DNA from: Siphonodentalium dalli
Lineage: Eukaryota; Mollusca; Scaphopoda; Gadilida; Siphonodentaliidae
DNA length: 64,000 nucleotides
Reading direction: 5' to 3'
Assembly (NCBI GenBank): GCA_032622095.1
Contig: CP136065.1
Span: 67,483,675-67,547,674 of the forward strand
A program made the position numbers and the translations under genes. A model generated the notes under the pieces. The model was not told where the DNA came from and did no database searches. It saw nothing but the letters and a program-made list of their open reading frames with translations. Positions 12,116-19,425 of the stretch are shown piece after piece (position 1 is the first letter of the stretch; each line of letters begins with the position of its first letter).

Positions 12116-12426
12116 CTTCTGTAACATAATCAGGCCCTTGCTTAGGTAAAATATAGTAGGCCTTTGTGATAACATGCTGTTTACGCGATGGTCATGGTAT
12201 ATATGAACGGAACTGTGTGCGTTTTAATGTTTTTTCTGTTTACGGTGTTTGGAACAAATATGAATATTTTCGACAATTAAGGCCGCACGTGCCTTTAAAA
12301 AGTCGCATTTTTCAATTTGTATTTAACTTATACGAACCACGTGACTTCCATTCCTTATTCGAAAATGGCCGCCGACCATGCATAGGGGTTCATATAGGTG
12401 ACCATGCCATTTCTCGGTTCCTTTAT
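12116..12426. other. flank of the large palindrome, no gene seen
   Basis: Similarity to the right side begins abruptly at 12,427 (ATGATGATAACGCCCCC). Left of this I see nothing identifiable. Confidence 0.5.
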
Positions 12427-12456
12427 ATGATGATAACGCCCCCAGTTGGTGGCAGT

Positions 12457-12612
12457 CTAGACAGGTTGACCTACATTCTCTGCAGTACATGGAGTTTGAC
12501 CTATATTCTCCGCAGTACTCAGTCTAGGCAGTTTGACCTAGGTCATCATAGGTCATGACCTACTTTCTCGCTAATTTACATAATCCTAGGTCATCATATG
12601 TCATGACCTATT
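12457..12612. repeat. AGGTCA/TGACCT cluster, left
   Basis: Repeated TGACCTA and GGTCATGACCTA words, including the palindrome AGGTCATGACCT and two units resembling TTGACCTANATTCTC. AGGTCA is the nuclear-receptor half-site, but a repeat origin explains it equally well. Confidence 0.5.
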
Positions 12613-12843
12613 TGAGGTCAGGTGCTAGATGATATGTAGGGCACCGCTTTCGGTCCACCATCGTATAATGAACGGAATATTATCTACATGTATATCACGT
12701 GATGATCTCGTTGGGGTAGCTTCAGTCTTGAAGGGACACTAGGCTCTCACTGGGGATGATTATTAAAGTGACACTCACTATGGATGAATGTTAAAGTAAC
12801 GCATGGTGCCCACTGTGGGATAATGTTAAAGTGACACTCGCAT

Positions 12844-13076
12844 TGAAAACTTCAAAAAATTCAAAAAGTTCAAAAAGTTCAAAAAGTTCAAAAAGTTCAA
12901 AAACTTCAAAAACTTCAAAAATTTCAAAAAGTTCAAAAAGTTCAAAAATTTCAAAAACTTACAAAATTTCAAAAATTTCGAAAAACTTCAAAAACTTCAA
13001 AAAATTTCAAAAACTTCAAAAACTTCACAAATTTCACAAATTTCACAAATTTCACAAATTTCACAAATTTCAAAAA
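12844..13076. repeat. TTCAAAAAG minisatellite, left
   Basis: About 230 bp of 9-10 bp units (TTCAAAAAGT, TTCACAAATT). It produces a Ser/Lys-rich open frame that is not a gene. It is mirrored at 18,776-19,008. Confidence 0.85.
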
Positions 13077-13167
13077 ACTTTAAAAATTAAACAAAATTCA
13101 GGATTTAGTCATAAATGTGACCCGCTATATCAAATCCAGTCGAAAGTCGGGATTTTTTTTATCCTGT

Positions 13168-13200
13168 GCCAATGCATTCTCTTATATATGCGAGTCGACC
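13168..13200 (+). repeat. half of the 69 bp hairpin, left
   Basis: Exactly the 33 bp arm GCCAATGCATTCTCTTATAT...GAGTCGACC, stopping where the hairpin loop would begin. The next bases are AGCCACCGCC. Its mirror at 18,652-18,684 is preceded by GGCGGTGGCT. The bracketed segment therefore begins AG and ends CT. Confidence 0.9.
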
Positions 13201-13420
13201 AGCCACCGCCGCCGGCGGCGGCGGCGGCAACTACATAATCCTATGGCATGCAAAGAAATTGGCGCCGGCGCTGCCGCCGGCGGTTCAGGATTTAGTCAAA
13301 AATATGGCTTGTTTCCATTCATCGGAAAGCTATGGGGGTACGGTGGTGAGCGCCACTGAAAAAAGCAAGTGAGCGAGGGAAAAAAGAGAAAAATAACATG
13401 ACAAGTAGTACATAGTACAA

Positions 13421-13426
13421 TTTATT
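13421..13426 (-). terminator. poly(A) signal of left ATPase gene
   Basis: AATAAA on the minus strand, beginning 7 nt after the stop codon. Confidence 0.6.
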
Positions 13427-13433
13427 ATATTAA

Positions 13434-15158
13434 CTATTCACAGTCACTTTCGTCCGAATTGTCATCACTTTCGTCAGATGTGTCATTTGTTTCGTCCATG
13501 AACTTTTCTAGCAATGGTCTGTACTTTAATATTGACATTTTCACTGCATCACGATCTTCAAAACCATTCTTCATATATTTCTCCACTTTATCCATGACAC
13601 TGTTGTGCAGCGTACCATTGCGCAGCCACATATTCTTTATTATTGTCCAAGCATAAACATTCATAAATAGCCTCATGCCTTCAGTTTTAAGATCTGTACT
13701 TTTAAGGTCCTTGTCAGCTTGTACTTTTGCCTCTTTTTCTGTCGAGCCATTTTCCATATACGTTTCCACGTTATCACTCCATGCTTCTTGTGCTTTATCT
13801 CTACTCTCATCACACAAACTTTTGAAGTATTCATCTTCATTCGATTTAATTTTCTTATTCTGACTATCATCCGTGTCCTCAGTTAATTTTCGTTTTAACT
13901 TATTTTCTTGACACCAGTTTTTTACGTGTCTCTGGACATCATGCTGATCTTCGAACAAAAGCCCACAGTCATTGCAAGGGTACGACATGTCTTCTCGAAT
14001 GCCTATGTTTTTATGGTTTTCTTTATTAATTTCATTGATCTCACCAGGTGTCCTTATGTCCTTAGTATAGCCATTATGTTGACCCTGGGGCACAATATAA
14101 TTATATGTCATGCACTCCCGTTGACCAGGGAGATCTCTGTCATCATATTTCATCTCATTCCGTTGATCCGGGCTATTGTTGTCATCACATTTCACCACAT
14201 TCTGTTCATCTGGGTGCTCGCTGTCCTTATGGAGATTATATTTCATGCCATTCCATTCACCCATATGTTGGTTCGTGTCCTCTTTTAGCACATTCTGTCG
14301 CAGCCGTAATGTGTCCGGGGTTGCGGCTTTTAAATCCACCAGTAGGTAACCGTACGGTTCACTCGTCGCTTCCGAAAACTCTCGCATCATACGTTGAGGG
14401 CATTCAGGATACATCTGTCTTGATAATGTTGAAATTAAACCCTTGTCAATTGGATTATTGAACAATACCAAATATTGACAATTTCGTCGTTGCGTCGGAT
14501 CCTTGTTGTAGTAGAAATTCTGGTTCAAACTTATCAAAGATAAGTTCAAATGGTGACTTCCTTCGGAATGTAAATCATTAACTCTCTGGTCTTTTGATGA
14601 AGTTTGCATCAAGTCATCGAGTACAACTAGATTTTTATACTGGGGGTTGATAAGAGAATCCAAGTTTGCTGGTATTCCCCGTATAAAGTTGACCTGAGGG
14701 GTGACGGTATACTTTATGTCATCATATAGGGGCTGCCAATATTTATAAAACCATATTATTCTGTCAGGTGCGGGTGATATTTTTGAGGCAGACTTTTGTA
14801 GCAAGGTTTTCACGAAGTACGTCTTCCCACTAGATGTTGGTCCACTTACACATGCCGTGAATGGATGCTTGAAAATAAAATCTTCTTGGACATTGGCCAT
14901 TGAATCATCAAAGCAGGATGTTATGTCGCTTTGTTGCTGTTTCCCCTGCTGGTGTTGTAGTATCTGGTGTTGCTGTAATGGCGGTTGTTGTGGCTGATGA
15001 TGCTGCTGCCTGTTGCTGCTGCTGCTGTTTGTTGCTGCTGCTTGGTGGTGCTGCTGTGGGTGTCGGTTAACAAACTCAGTGTGCTTAGATTGTACATGTC
15101 TTATCAAATCATGGTTCCGCACATACTCACTAGAGCAAATTGAACACTGGTGCTTCAT
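13434..15158 (-). CDS. zinc-finger packaging-type P-loop ATPase, left copy
   Basis: 574 codons, intronless. Residues 5-26 form a C2H2 finger (C5, C8, H21, H26). Residues 33-76 are a Q/H-rich linker encoded by CAG-type triplets. The ATPase core has Walker A GPTSSGKT (106-113), an IIWFYKYWQPLYDD stretch (134-147), Walker B LVVLDDLM (177-184) and a polar SLISLNQNF segment (207-215) that fits sensor I of FtsK/HerA/A32-type enzymes. Residues 303-373 hold about five 14-17-residue repeats (MKYDD, PDQRN-like). A second C2HC finger follows (C395, C398, H411, C416), then a KRK-rich stretch, a helical tail with a duplicated VExYMxNG motif, and an acidic end. Such ATPases pump genomes into capsids in Polinton/adintovirus-type elements. 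That role is inferred from motifs. The finger and tail suggest DNA or partner binding. Start: first ATG after a TATA box. The right copy lacks residues 391-393. Confidence 0.8.
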   Translation of the reverse strand: MKHQCSICSSEYVRNHDLIRHVQSKHTEFVNRHPQQHHQAAATNSSSSNRQQHHQPQQPPLQQHQILQHQQGKQQQSDITSCFDDSMANVQEDFIFKHPFTACVSGPTSSGKTYFVKTLLQKSASKISPAPDRIIWFYKYWQPLYDDIKYTVTPQVNFIRGIPANLDSLINPQYKNLVVLDDLMQTSSKDQRVNDLHSEGSHHLNLSLISLNQNFYYNKDPTQRRNCQYLVLFNNPIDKGLISTLSRQMYPECPQRMMREFSEATSEPYGYLLVDLKAATPDTLRLRQNVLKEDTNQHMGEWNGMKYNLHKDSEHPDEQNVVKCDDNNSPDQRNEMKYDDRDLPGQRECMTYNYIVPQGQHNGYTKDIRTPGEINEINKENHKNIGIREDMSYPCNDCGLLFEDQHDVQRHVKNWCQENKLKRKLTEDTDDSQNKKIKSNEDEYFKSLCDESRDKAQEAWSDNVETYMENGSTEKEAKVQADKDLKSTDLKTEGMRLFMNVYAWTIIKNMWLRNGTLHNSVMDKVEKYMKNGFEDRDAVKMSILKYRPLLEKFMDETNDTSDESDDNSDESDCE

Positions 15159-15196
15159 TTATACTTGACTAAAATATCTCGGGGGTATATGGCTTT

Positions 15197-15204
15197 CCTT
15201 TATA
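15197..15204 (-). promoter_or_regulatory. TATA box of left ATPase gene
   Basis: TATAAAGG on the minus strand, its first base 46 nt before the ATG. This is the same spacing as for the 73-aa gene. Confidence 0.55.
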
Positions 15205-15238
15205 CAAATGTTCCTTATAACCTCAAATCTGTCCTGTA

Positions 15239-15319
15239 TTAACGGCGGCGGCGTTTGCCGACGGCGTTTTTTTCCACCGGCCTTTCAATAGCCTTCGAAA
15301 ATTTAGGTAAATTACTCAT
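15239..15319 (-). CDS. 26-codon ORF overlapping the 73-aa gene, left copy
   Basis: Mirror of 16542-16622. Its ATG overlaps the stop of the 73-aa ORF as ATGA, and it ends in KRRRR. Arm identity makes it unreliable as independent evidence of coding. Confidence 0.3.
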   Translation of the reverse strand: MSNLPKFSKAIERPVEKNAVGKRRRR

Positions 15320-15537
15320 TTTAGTTCAGTGAATATGTCGTTTGGAGTTTTCTTTTTAACTTTTCCAATGTTTGTCTTCTTCGCTCTTCCTCCTTTTATC
15401 TCTTTAACTTTTATCTTCTTAGATCCGGGTTTCCTTATAAGTTTTTCAGGTTTCACTTCAGTCTTGGGTAGGTACTTCGAGTCATCGTAGGGTACATATT
15501 TTTTAAGATCAAAGTCATAATAGTGCGGAGTCCCCAT
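15316..15537 (-). CDS. 73-aa basic protein of unknown function, left copy
   Basis: Identical to the right-arm copy. It lies upstream of the ATPase on the same strand, 157 nt away. N-terminal GTPHYYDFDLKKYVPYDD is rich in Tyr and Asp. The rest is Lys-rich (GSKKIKVKEIKGGRAKK) without a hydrophobic segment or signal peptide. I do not recognise the family. A small DNA-binding or virion-associated protein would fit, but that is a guess from charge and neighbours. The ATG follows a TATA box by 46 nt, and an in-frame stop lies five codons upstream, supporting this start. Confidence 0.55.
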   Translation of the reverse strand: MGTPHYYDFDLKKYVPYDDSKYLPKTEVKPEKLIRKPGSKKIKVKEIKGGRAKKTNIGKVKKKTPNDIFTELK

Positions 15538-15574
15538 TCCGGCTAAAGTTCAAAGTGTACTCTGAAGTAGTAAT

Positions 15575-15583
15575 TTTTATATA
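15575..15583 (-). promoter_or_regulatory. TATA box of left 73-aa gene
   Basis: TATATAAAA on the minus strand, first base 46 nt before the ATG. It implies a very short 5' leader. Confidence 0.55.
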
Positions 15584-15723
15584 CGCCAAAATACCATCCA
15601 AGACGTATACCCTTATAAACTACGGGTCAGTCCTAGTAACGCGCACGTCAACGCCGCCGGCGGCGCCGCCGGTGGCGGCGGCGGCGGCGGCGGCGGCGTC
15701 TGTTGTTGTTGTAGTTGTTGTTG

Positions 15724-16137
15724 ATACAAATGTCATTGCAATTATGAGTGATTTCCAATTGCACCACCCCCTCCTTCAACCAGACCAAACTCCGATACCA
15801 AATACCATATTTGCACCTCCTCCCTTAGGTTGGAAAGTTGGTACCTCAAACGTTCGAACAGTTTGAAATGTCTAATCTAAATTTCCAACAGACGGATGGA
15901 CATCATTTCAGACTATTATTGGTCTAAAAACTACAAATTTCACACTAATAACATGTTGGAAAATCAGACAATGAAACAAGTTCAACCTACATGTGGTGTA
16001 AAATTCCAACTAATGTGTCGGGCATGACATTTTCAACTTATTGCTATCAAAGTTGAGGGTGGGGGCAGACATCCCAGCCCCCTGTCGCCACGTCCCTGTC
16101 GTCCTTGTATATAATGCAGGAAGTTTGAACATGTGAA
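15724..16137 (+). mobile_element. palindrome spacer: truncated hAT-like MITE
   Basis: 414 bp unrelated to the arms. It resembles 47,504-48,558: shared words include CCAACTGCACC-like sequence, AGACCAAAC, TTAGGTTGGAAA, AAATTCCAACTAATGT and the right end GTCGCCACGTCCCTG at about 16,085-16,098. The matching left end (CAGGGACGTGGC) is missing where the left arm begins. Positions 16,099-16,137 are sequence beyond the MITE. Confidence 0.7.
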
Positions 16138-16162
16138 CAACAACAACTACAACAACAACAGA

Positions 16163-16194
<32 letters not shown>

Positions 16195-16277
16195 GCGCCG
16201 CCGGCGGCGTTGACGTGCGCGTTACTAGGACTGACCCGTAGTTTATAAGGGTATACGTCTTGGATGGTATTTTGGCG

Positions 16278-16286
16278 TATATAAAA
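16278..16286 (+). promoter_or_regulatory. TATA box of right 73-aa gene
   Basis: TATATAAAA starting 46 nt before the ATG at 16,324. Confidence 0.55.
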
Positions 16287-16323
16287 ATTACTACTTCAGA
16301 GTACACTTTGAACTTTAGCCGGA

Positions 16324-16545
16324 ATGGGGACTCCGCACTATTATGACTTTGATCTTAAAAAATATGTACCCTACGATGACTCGAAGTACCTACCCAAGAC
16401 TGAAGTGAAACCTGAAAAACTTATAAGGAAACCCGGATCTAAGAAGATAAAAGTTAAAGAGATAAAAGGAGGAAGAGCGAAGAAGACAAACATTGGAAAA
16501 GTTAAAAAGAAAACTCCAAACGACATATTCACTGAACTAAAATGA
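16324..16545 (+). CDS. 73-aa basic protein of unknown function, right copy
   Basis: Same product as 15316-15537. It is first in the right-arm gene set, followed by the overlapping 26-codon ORF and the ATPase, all on the plus strand. The 157 nt gap to the ATPase holds its own TATA box, so separate transcripts are likely. The protein has many Lys residues and few hydrophobic ones. Function unknown. Confidence 0.55.
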   Translation: MGTPHYYDFDLKKYVPYDDSKYLPKTEVKPEKLIRKPGSKKIKVKEIKGGRAKKTNIGKVKKKTPNDIFTELK

Positions 16546-16622
16546 GTAATTTACCTAAATTTTCGAAGGCTATTGAAAGGCCGGTGGAAAAAAACGCCGT
16601 CGGCAAACGCCGCCGCCGTTAA
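16542..16622 (+). CDS. 26-codon ORF overlapping the 73-aa gene, right copy
   Basis: Begins at the ATG of ATGA, whose TGA stops the 73-aa gene. The product starts MSNLPKFSKAIERP and ends GKRRRR. The CGCCGCCGT that encodes the Arg run belongs to the GC-rich triplets common in this element, so it may be chance. If real, it would be a tiny basic peptide made by reinitiation. No family is recognised. Confidence 0.3.
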   Translation: MSNLPKFSKAIERPVEKNAVGKRRRR

Positions 16623-16656
16623 TACAGGACAGATTTGAGGTTATAAGGAACATTTG

Positions 16657-16664
16657 TATAAAGG
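16657..16664 (+). promoter_or_regulatory. TATA box of right ATPase gene
   Basis: TATAAAGG starting 46 nt before the ATG at 16,703. Confidence 0.55.
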
Positions 16665-16702
16665 AAAGCCATATACCCCCGAGATATTTTAGTCAAGTAT
16701 AA

Positions 16703-18418
16703 ATGAAGCACCAGTGTTCAATTTGCTCTAGTGAGTATGTGCGGAACCATGATTTGATAAGACATGTACAATCTAAGCACACTGAGTTTGTTAACCGACA
16801 CCCACAGCAGCACCACCAAGCAGCAGCAACAAACAGCAGCAGCAGCAACAGGCAGCAGCATCATCAGCCACAACAACCGCCATTACAGCAACACCAGATA
16901 CTACAACACCAGCAGGGGAAACAGCAACAAAGCGACATAACATCCTGCTTTGATGATTCAATGGCCAATGTCCAAGAAGATTTTATTTTCAAGCATCCAT
17001 TCACGGCATGTGTAAGTGGACCAACATCTAGTGGGAAGACGTACTTCGTGAAAACCTTGCTACAAAAGTCTGCCTCAAAAATATCACCCGCACCTGACAG
17101 AATAATATGGTTTTATAAATATTGGCAGCCCCTATATGATGACATAAAGTATACCGTCACCCCTCAGGTCAACTTTATACGGGGAATACCAGCAAACTTG
17201 GATTCTCTTATCAACCCCCAGTATAAAAATCTAGTTGTACTCGATGACTTGATGCAAACTTCATCAAAAGACCAGAGAGTTAATGATTTACATTCCGAAG
17301 GAAGTCACCATTTGAACTTATCTTTGATAAGTTTGAACCAGAATTTCTACTACAACAAGGATCCGACGCAACGACGAAATTGTCAATATTTGGTATTGTT
17401 CAATAATCCAATTGACAAGGGTTTAATTTCAACATTATCAAGACAGATGTATCCTGAATGCCCTCAACGTATGATGCGAGAGTTTTCGGAAGCGACGAGT
17501 GAACCGTACGGTTACCTACTGGTGGATTTAAAAGCCGCAACCCCGGACACATTACGGCTGCGACAGAATGTGCTAAAAGAGGACACGAACCAACATATGG
17601 GTGAATGGAATGGCATGAAATATAATCTCCATAAGGACAGCGAGCACCCAGATGAACAGAATGTGGTGAAATGTGATGACAACAATAGCCCGGATCAACG
17701 GAATGAGATGAAATATGATGACAGAGATCTCCCTGGTCAACGGGAGTGCATGACATATAATTATATTGTGCCCCAGGGTCAACATAATGGCTATACTAAG
17801 GACATAAGGACACCTGGTGAGATCAATGAAATTAATAAAGAAAACCATAAAAACATAGGCATTCGAGAAGACCCTTGCAATGACTGTGGGCTTTTGTTCG
17901 AAGATCAGCATGATGTCCAGAGACACGTAAAAAACTGGTGTCAAGAAAATAAGTTAAAACGAAAATTAACTGAGGACACGGATGATAGTCAGAATAAGAA
18001 AATTAAATCGAATGAAGATGAATACTTCAAAAGTTTGTGTGATGAGAGTAGAGATAAAGCACAAGAAGCATGGAGTGATAACGTGGAAACGTATATGGAA
18101 AATGGCTCGACAGAAAAAGAGGCAAAAGTACAAGCTGACAAGGACCTTAAAAGTACAGATCTTAAAACTGAAGGCATGAGGCTATTTATGAATGTTTATG
18201 CTTGGACAATAATAAAGAATATGTGGCTGCGCAATGGTACGCTGCACAACAGTGTCATGGATAAAGTGGAGAAATATATGAAGAATGGTTTTGAAGATCG
18301 TGATGCAGTGAAAATGTCAATATTAAAGTACAGACCATTGCTAGAAAAGTTCATGGACGAAACAAATGACACATCTGACGAAAGTGATGACAATTCGGAC
18401 GAAAGTGACTGTGAATAG
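16703..18418 (+). CDS. zinc-finger packaging-type P-loop ATPase, right copy
   Basis: 571 codons, otherwise like the left copy: N-terminal C2H2 finger (C5, C8, H21, H26), Q/H linker, Walker A at 106-113, Walker B at 177-184, 14-residue repeats, second zinc finger and acidic C-terminus. A 9 bp deletion removes Met-Ser-Tyr just before the second finger, giving REDPCNDC. The reading frame and all zinc and nucleotide-binding residues are kept. Both copies being open argues for recent formation or homogenisation of the arms. As the only recognisable virus-like gene here besides its small neighbours, it cannot mobilise or package anything without genes supplied elsewhere. Confidence 0.8.
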   Translation: MKHQCSICSSEYVRNHDLIRHVQSKHTEFVNRHPQQHHQAAATNSSSSNRQQHHQPQQPPLQQHQILQHQQGKQQQSDITSCFDDSMANVQEDFIFKHPFTACVSGPTSSGKTYFVKTLLQKSASKISPAPDRIIWFYKYWQPLYDDIKYTVTPQVNFIRGIPANLDSLINPQYKNLVVLDDLMQTSSKDQRVNDLHSEGSHHLNLSLISLNQNFYYNKDPTQRRNCQYLVLFNNPIDKGLISTLSRQMYPECPQRMMREFSEATSEPYGYLLVDLKAATPDTLRLRQNVLKEDTNQHMGEWNGMKYNLHKDSEHPDEQNVVKCDDNNSPDQRNEMKYDDRDLPGQRECMTYNYIVPQGQHNGYTKDIRTPGEINEINKENHKNIGIREDPCNDCGLLFEDQHDVQRHVKNWCQENKLKRKLTEDTDDSQNKKIKSNEDEYFKSLCDESRDKAQEAWSDNVETYMENGSTEKEAKVQADKDLKSTDLKTEGMRLFMNVYAWTIIKNMWLRNGTLHNSVMDKVEKYMKNGFEDRDAVKMSILKYRPLLEKFMDETNDTSDESDDNSDESDCE

Positions 18419-18425
18419 TTAATAT

Positions 18426-18431
18426 AATAAA
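18426..18431 (+). terminator. poly(A) signal of right ATPase gene
   Basis: AATAAA beginning 8 nt after the TAG stop, in an A/T-rich context followed by a T-rich run (TTATTTTTCTCTTTTTT). Confidence 0.6.
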
Positions 18432-18651
18432 TTGTACTATGTACTACTTGTCATGTTATTTTTCTCTTTTTTCCCTCGCTCACTTGCTTTTTTCAGTGGC
18501 GCTCACCACCGTACCCCCATAGCTTTCCGATGAATGGAAACAAGCCATATTTTTGACTAAATCCTGAACCGCCGGCGGCAGCGCCGGCGCCAATTTCTTT
18601 GCATGCCATAGGATTATGTAGTTGCCGCCGCCGCCGCCGGCGGCGGTGGCT

Positions 18652-18684
18652 GGTCGACTCGCATATATAAGAGAATGCATTGGC
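18652..18684 (-). repeat. half of the 69 bp hairpin, right
   Basis: Mirror of 13,168-13,200, followed by ACAGG as after the intact hairpins. Confidence 0.9.
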
Positions 18685-18775
18685 ACAGGATAAAAAAAAT
18701 CCCGACTTTCGACTGGATTTGATATAGCGGGTCACATTTATGACTAAATCCTGAATTTTGTTTAATTTTTAAAGT

Positions 18776-19008
18776 TTTTTGAAATTTGTGAAATTTGTGA
18801 AATTTGTGAAATTTGTGAAATTTGTGAAGTTTTTGAAGTTTTTGAAATTTTTTGAAGTTTTTGAAGTTTTTCGAAATTTTTGAAATTTTGTAAGTTTTTG
18901 AAATTTTTGAACTTTTTGAACTTTTTGAAATTTTTGAAGTTTTTGAAGTTTTTGAACTTTTTGAACTTTTTGAACTTTTTGAACTTTTTGAATTTTTTGA
19001 AGTTTTCA
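18776..19008. repeat. TTTTTGAA minisatellite, right
   Basis: Mirror of 12,844-13,076. Units are GAAATTTGTG and TTTTTGAAG. Confidence 0.85.
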
Positions 19009-19239
19009 ATGCGAGTGTCACTTTAACATTATCCCACAGTGGGCACCATGCGTTACTTTAACATTCATCCATAGTGAGTGTCACTTTAATAATCATCCCC
19101 AGTGAGAGCCTAGTGTCCCTTCAAGACTGAAGCTACCCCAACGAGATCATCACGTGATATACATGTAGATAATATTCCGTTCATTATACGATGGTGGACC
19201 GAAAGCGGTGCCCTACATATCATCTAGCACCTGACCTCA

Positions 19240-19395
19240 AATAGGTCATGACATATGATGACCTAGGATTATGTAAATTAGCGAGAAAGTAGGTCATGAC
19301 CTATGATGACCTAGGTCAAACTGCCTAGACTGAGTACTGCGGAGAATATAGGTCAAACTCCATGTACTGCAGAGAATGTAGGTCAACCTGTCTAG
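19240..19395. repeat. AGGTCA/TGACCT cluster, right
   Basis: Mirror of 12,457-12,612. Confidence 0.5.
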
Positions 19396-19425
19396 ACTGC
19401 CACCAACTGGGGGCGTTATCATCAT

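Larger units (their letters stand above)
12427..15723 (-). repeat. left arm of the 7 kb palindrome
   Basis: 3297 bp. It mirrors the right arm with one 9 bp insertion (three codons of the ATPase) and at least one substitution in the GCC triplet tract (GGTGGCGG here). From the inside outward: GTTGTT/GCC triplets, promoter, 73-aa gene, ATPase gene, GC-rich block, half hairpin, minisatellite, AGGTCA-rich end. Confidence 0.95.
12427..19425. mobile_element. 7.0 kb interrupted palindrome carrying paired virus-like gene sets
   Basis: Left arm 12,427-15,723 and right arm 16,138-19,425 are inverted copies, with paired coordinates summing to 31,861 near the centre and 31,852 outside a single 9 bp indel. 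The 414 bp spacer is unrelated to the arms. Each arm holds a 73-aa gene, a short overlapping ORF and a zinc-finger packaging-type ATPase, all transcribed away from the centre, followed by GC-rich triplets, half of the 69 bp hairpin repeat and a minisatellite. ATPases of this type belong to Maverick/Polinton elements and adintoviruses, which also need protein-primed polymerase, integrase, protease and capsid genes. None of these is inside. I infer a defective, head-to-head duplicated fragment of such an element. A segmental inverted duplication of host DNA containing one gene set is the alternative. Confidence 0.75.
16138..19425 (+). repeat. right arm of the 7 kb palindrome
   Basis: 3288 bp inverted copy of 12,427-15,723. 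The inner edge begins with CAACAACAACTACAACAAC and a (GCC)n tract (about 16,163-16,212). The outer edge is GGGGGCGTTATCATCAT. The ORFs running across the GCC tract are antisense artefacts. Confidence 0.95.

Noticed and set aside
12831-13238. 135-codon Ser/Lys-rich ORF and its mirror at 18,614-19,021
   Set aside because: It is a direct reading of the TTCAAAAAG minisatellite running into GC-rich triplets; low complexity and no start or promoter context.
13908-14461. 118-126 codon antisense ORFs inside the ATPase (and mirrors)
   Set aside because: Shadows of the ATPase reading frame; composition is explained by the sense codons.
15555-15866. Ala/Val-rich ORFs across the GCC tract (also 16,010-16,306)
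   Set aside because: They run antisense over the promoter of the 73-aa gene and continue into different sequences on each side of the spacer, so they are not one conserved gene.
13194-18658. GTCGAC as a 6 bp target duplication of the ATPase element (Polinton-like)
   Set aside because: GTCGAC is its own complement and lies inside the inverted arms, so its presence on both sides follows from the palindrome and proves nothing. Intact hairpins also share a CTATG centre, so they are not simple excision footprints.
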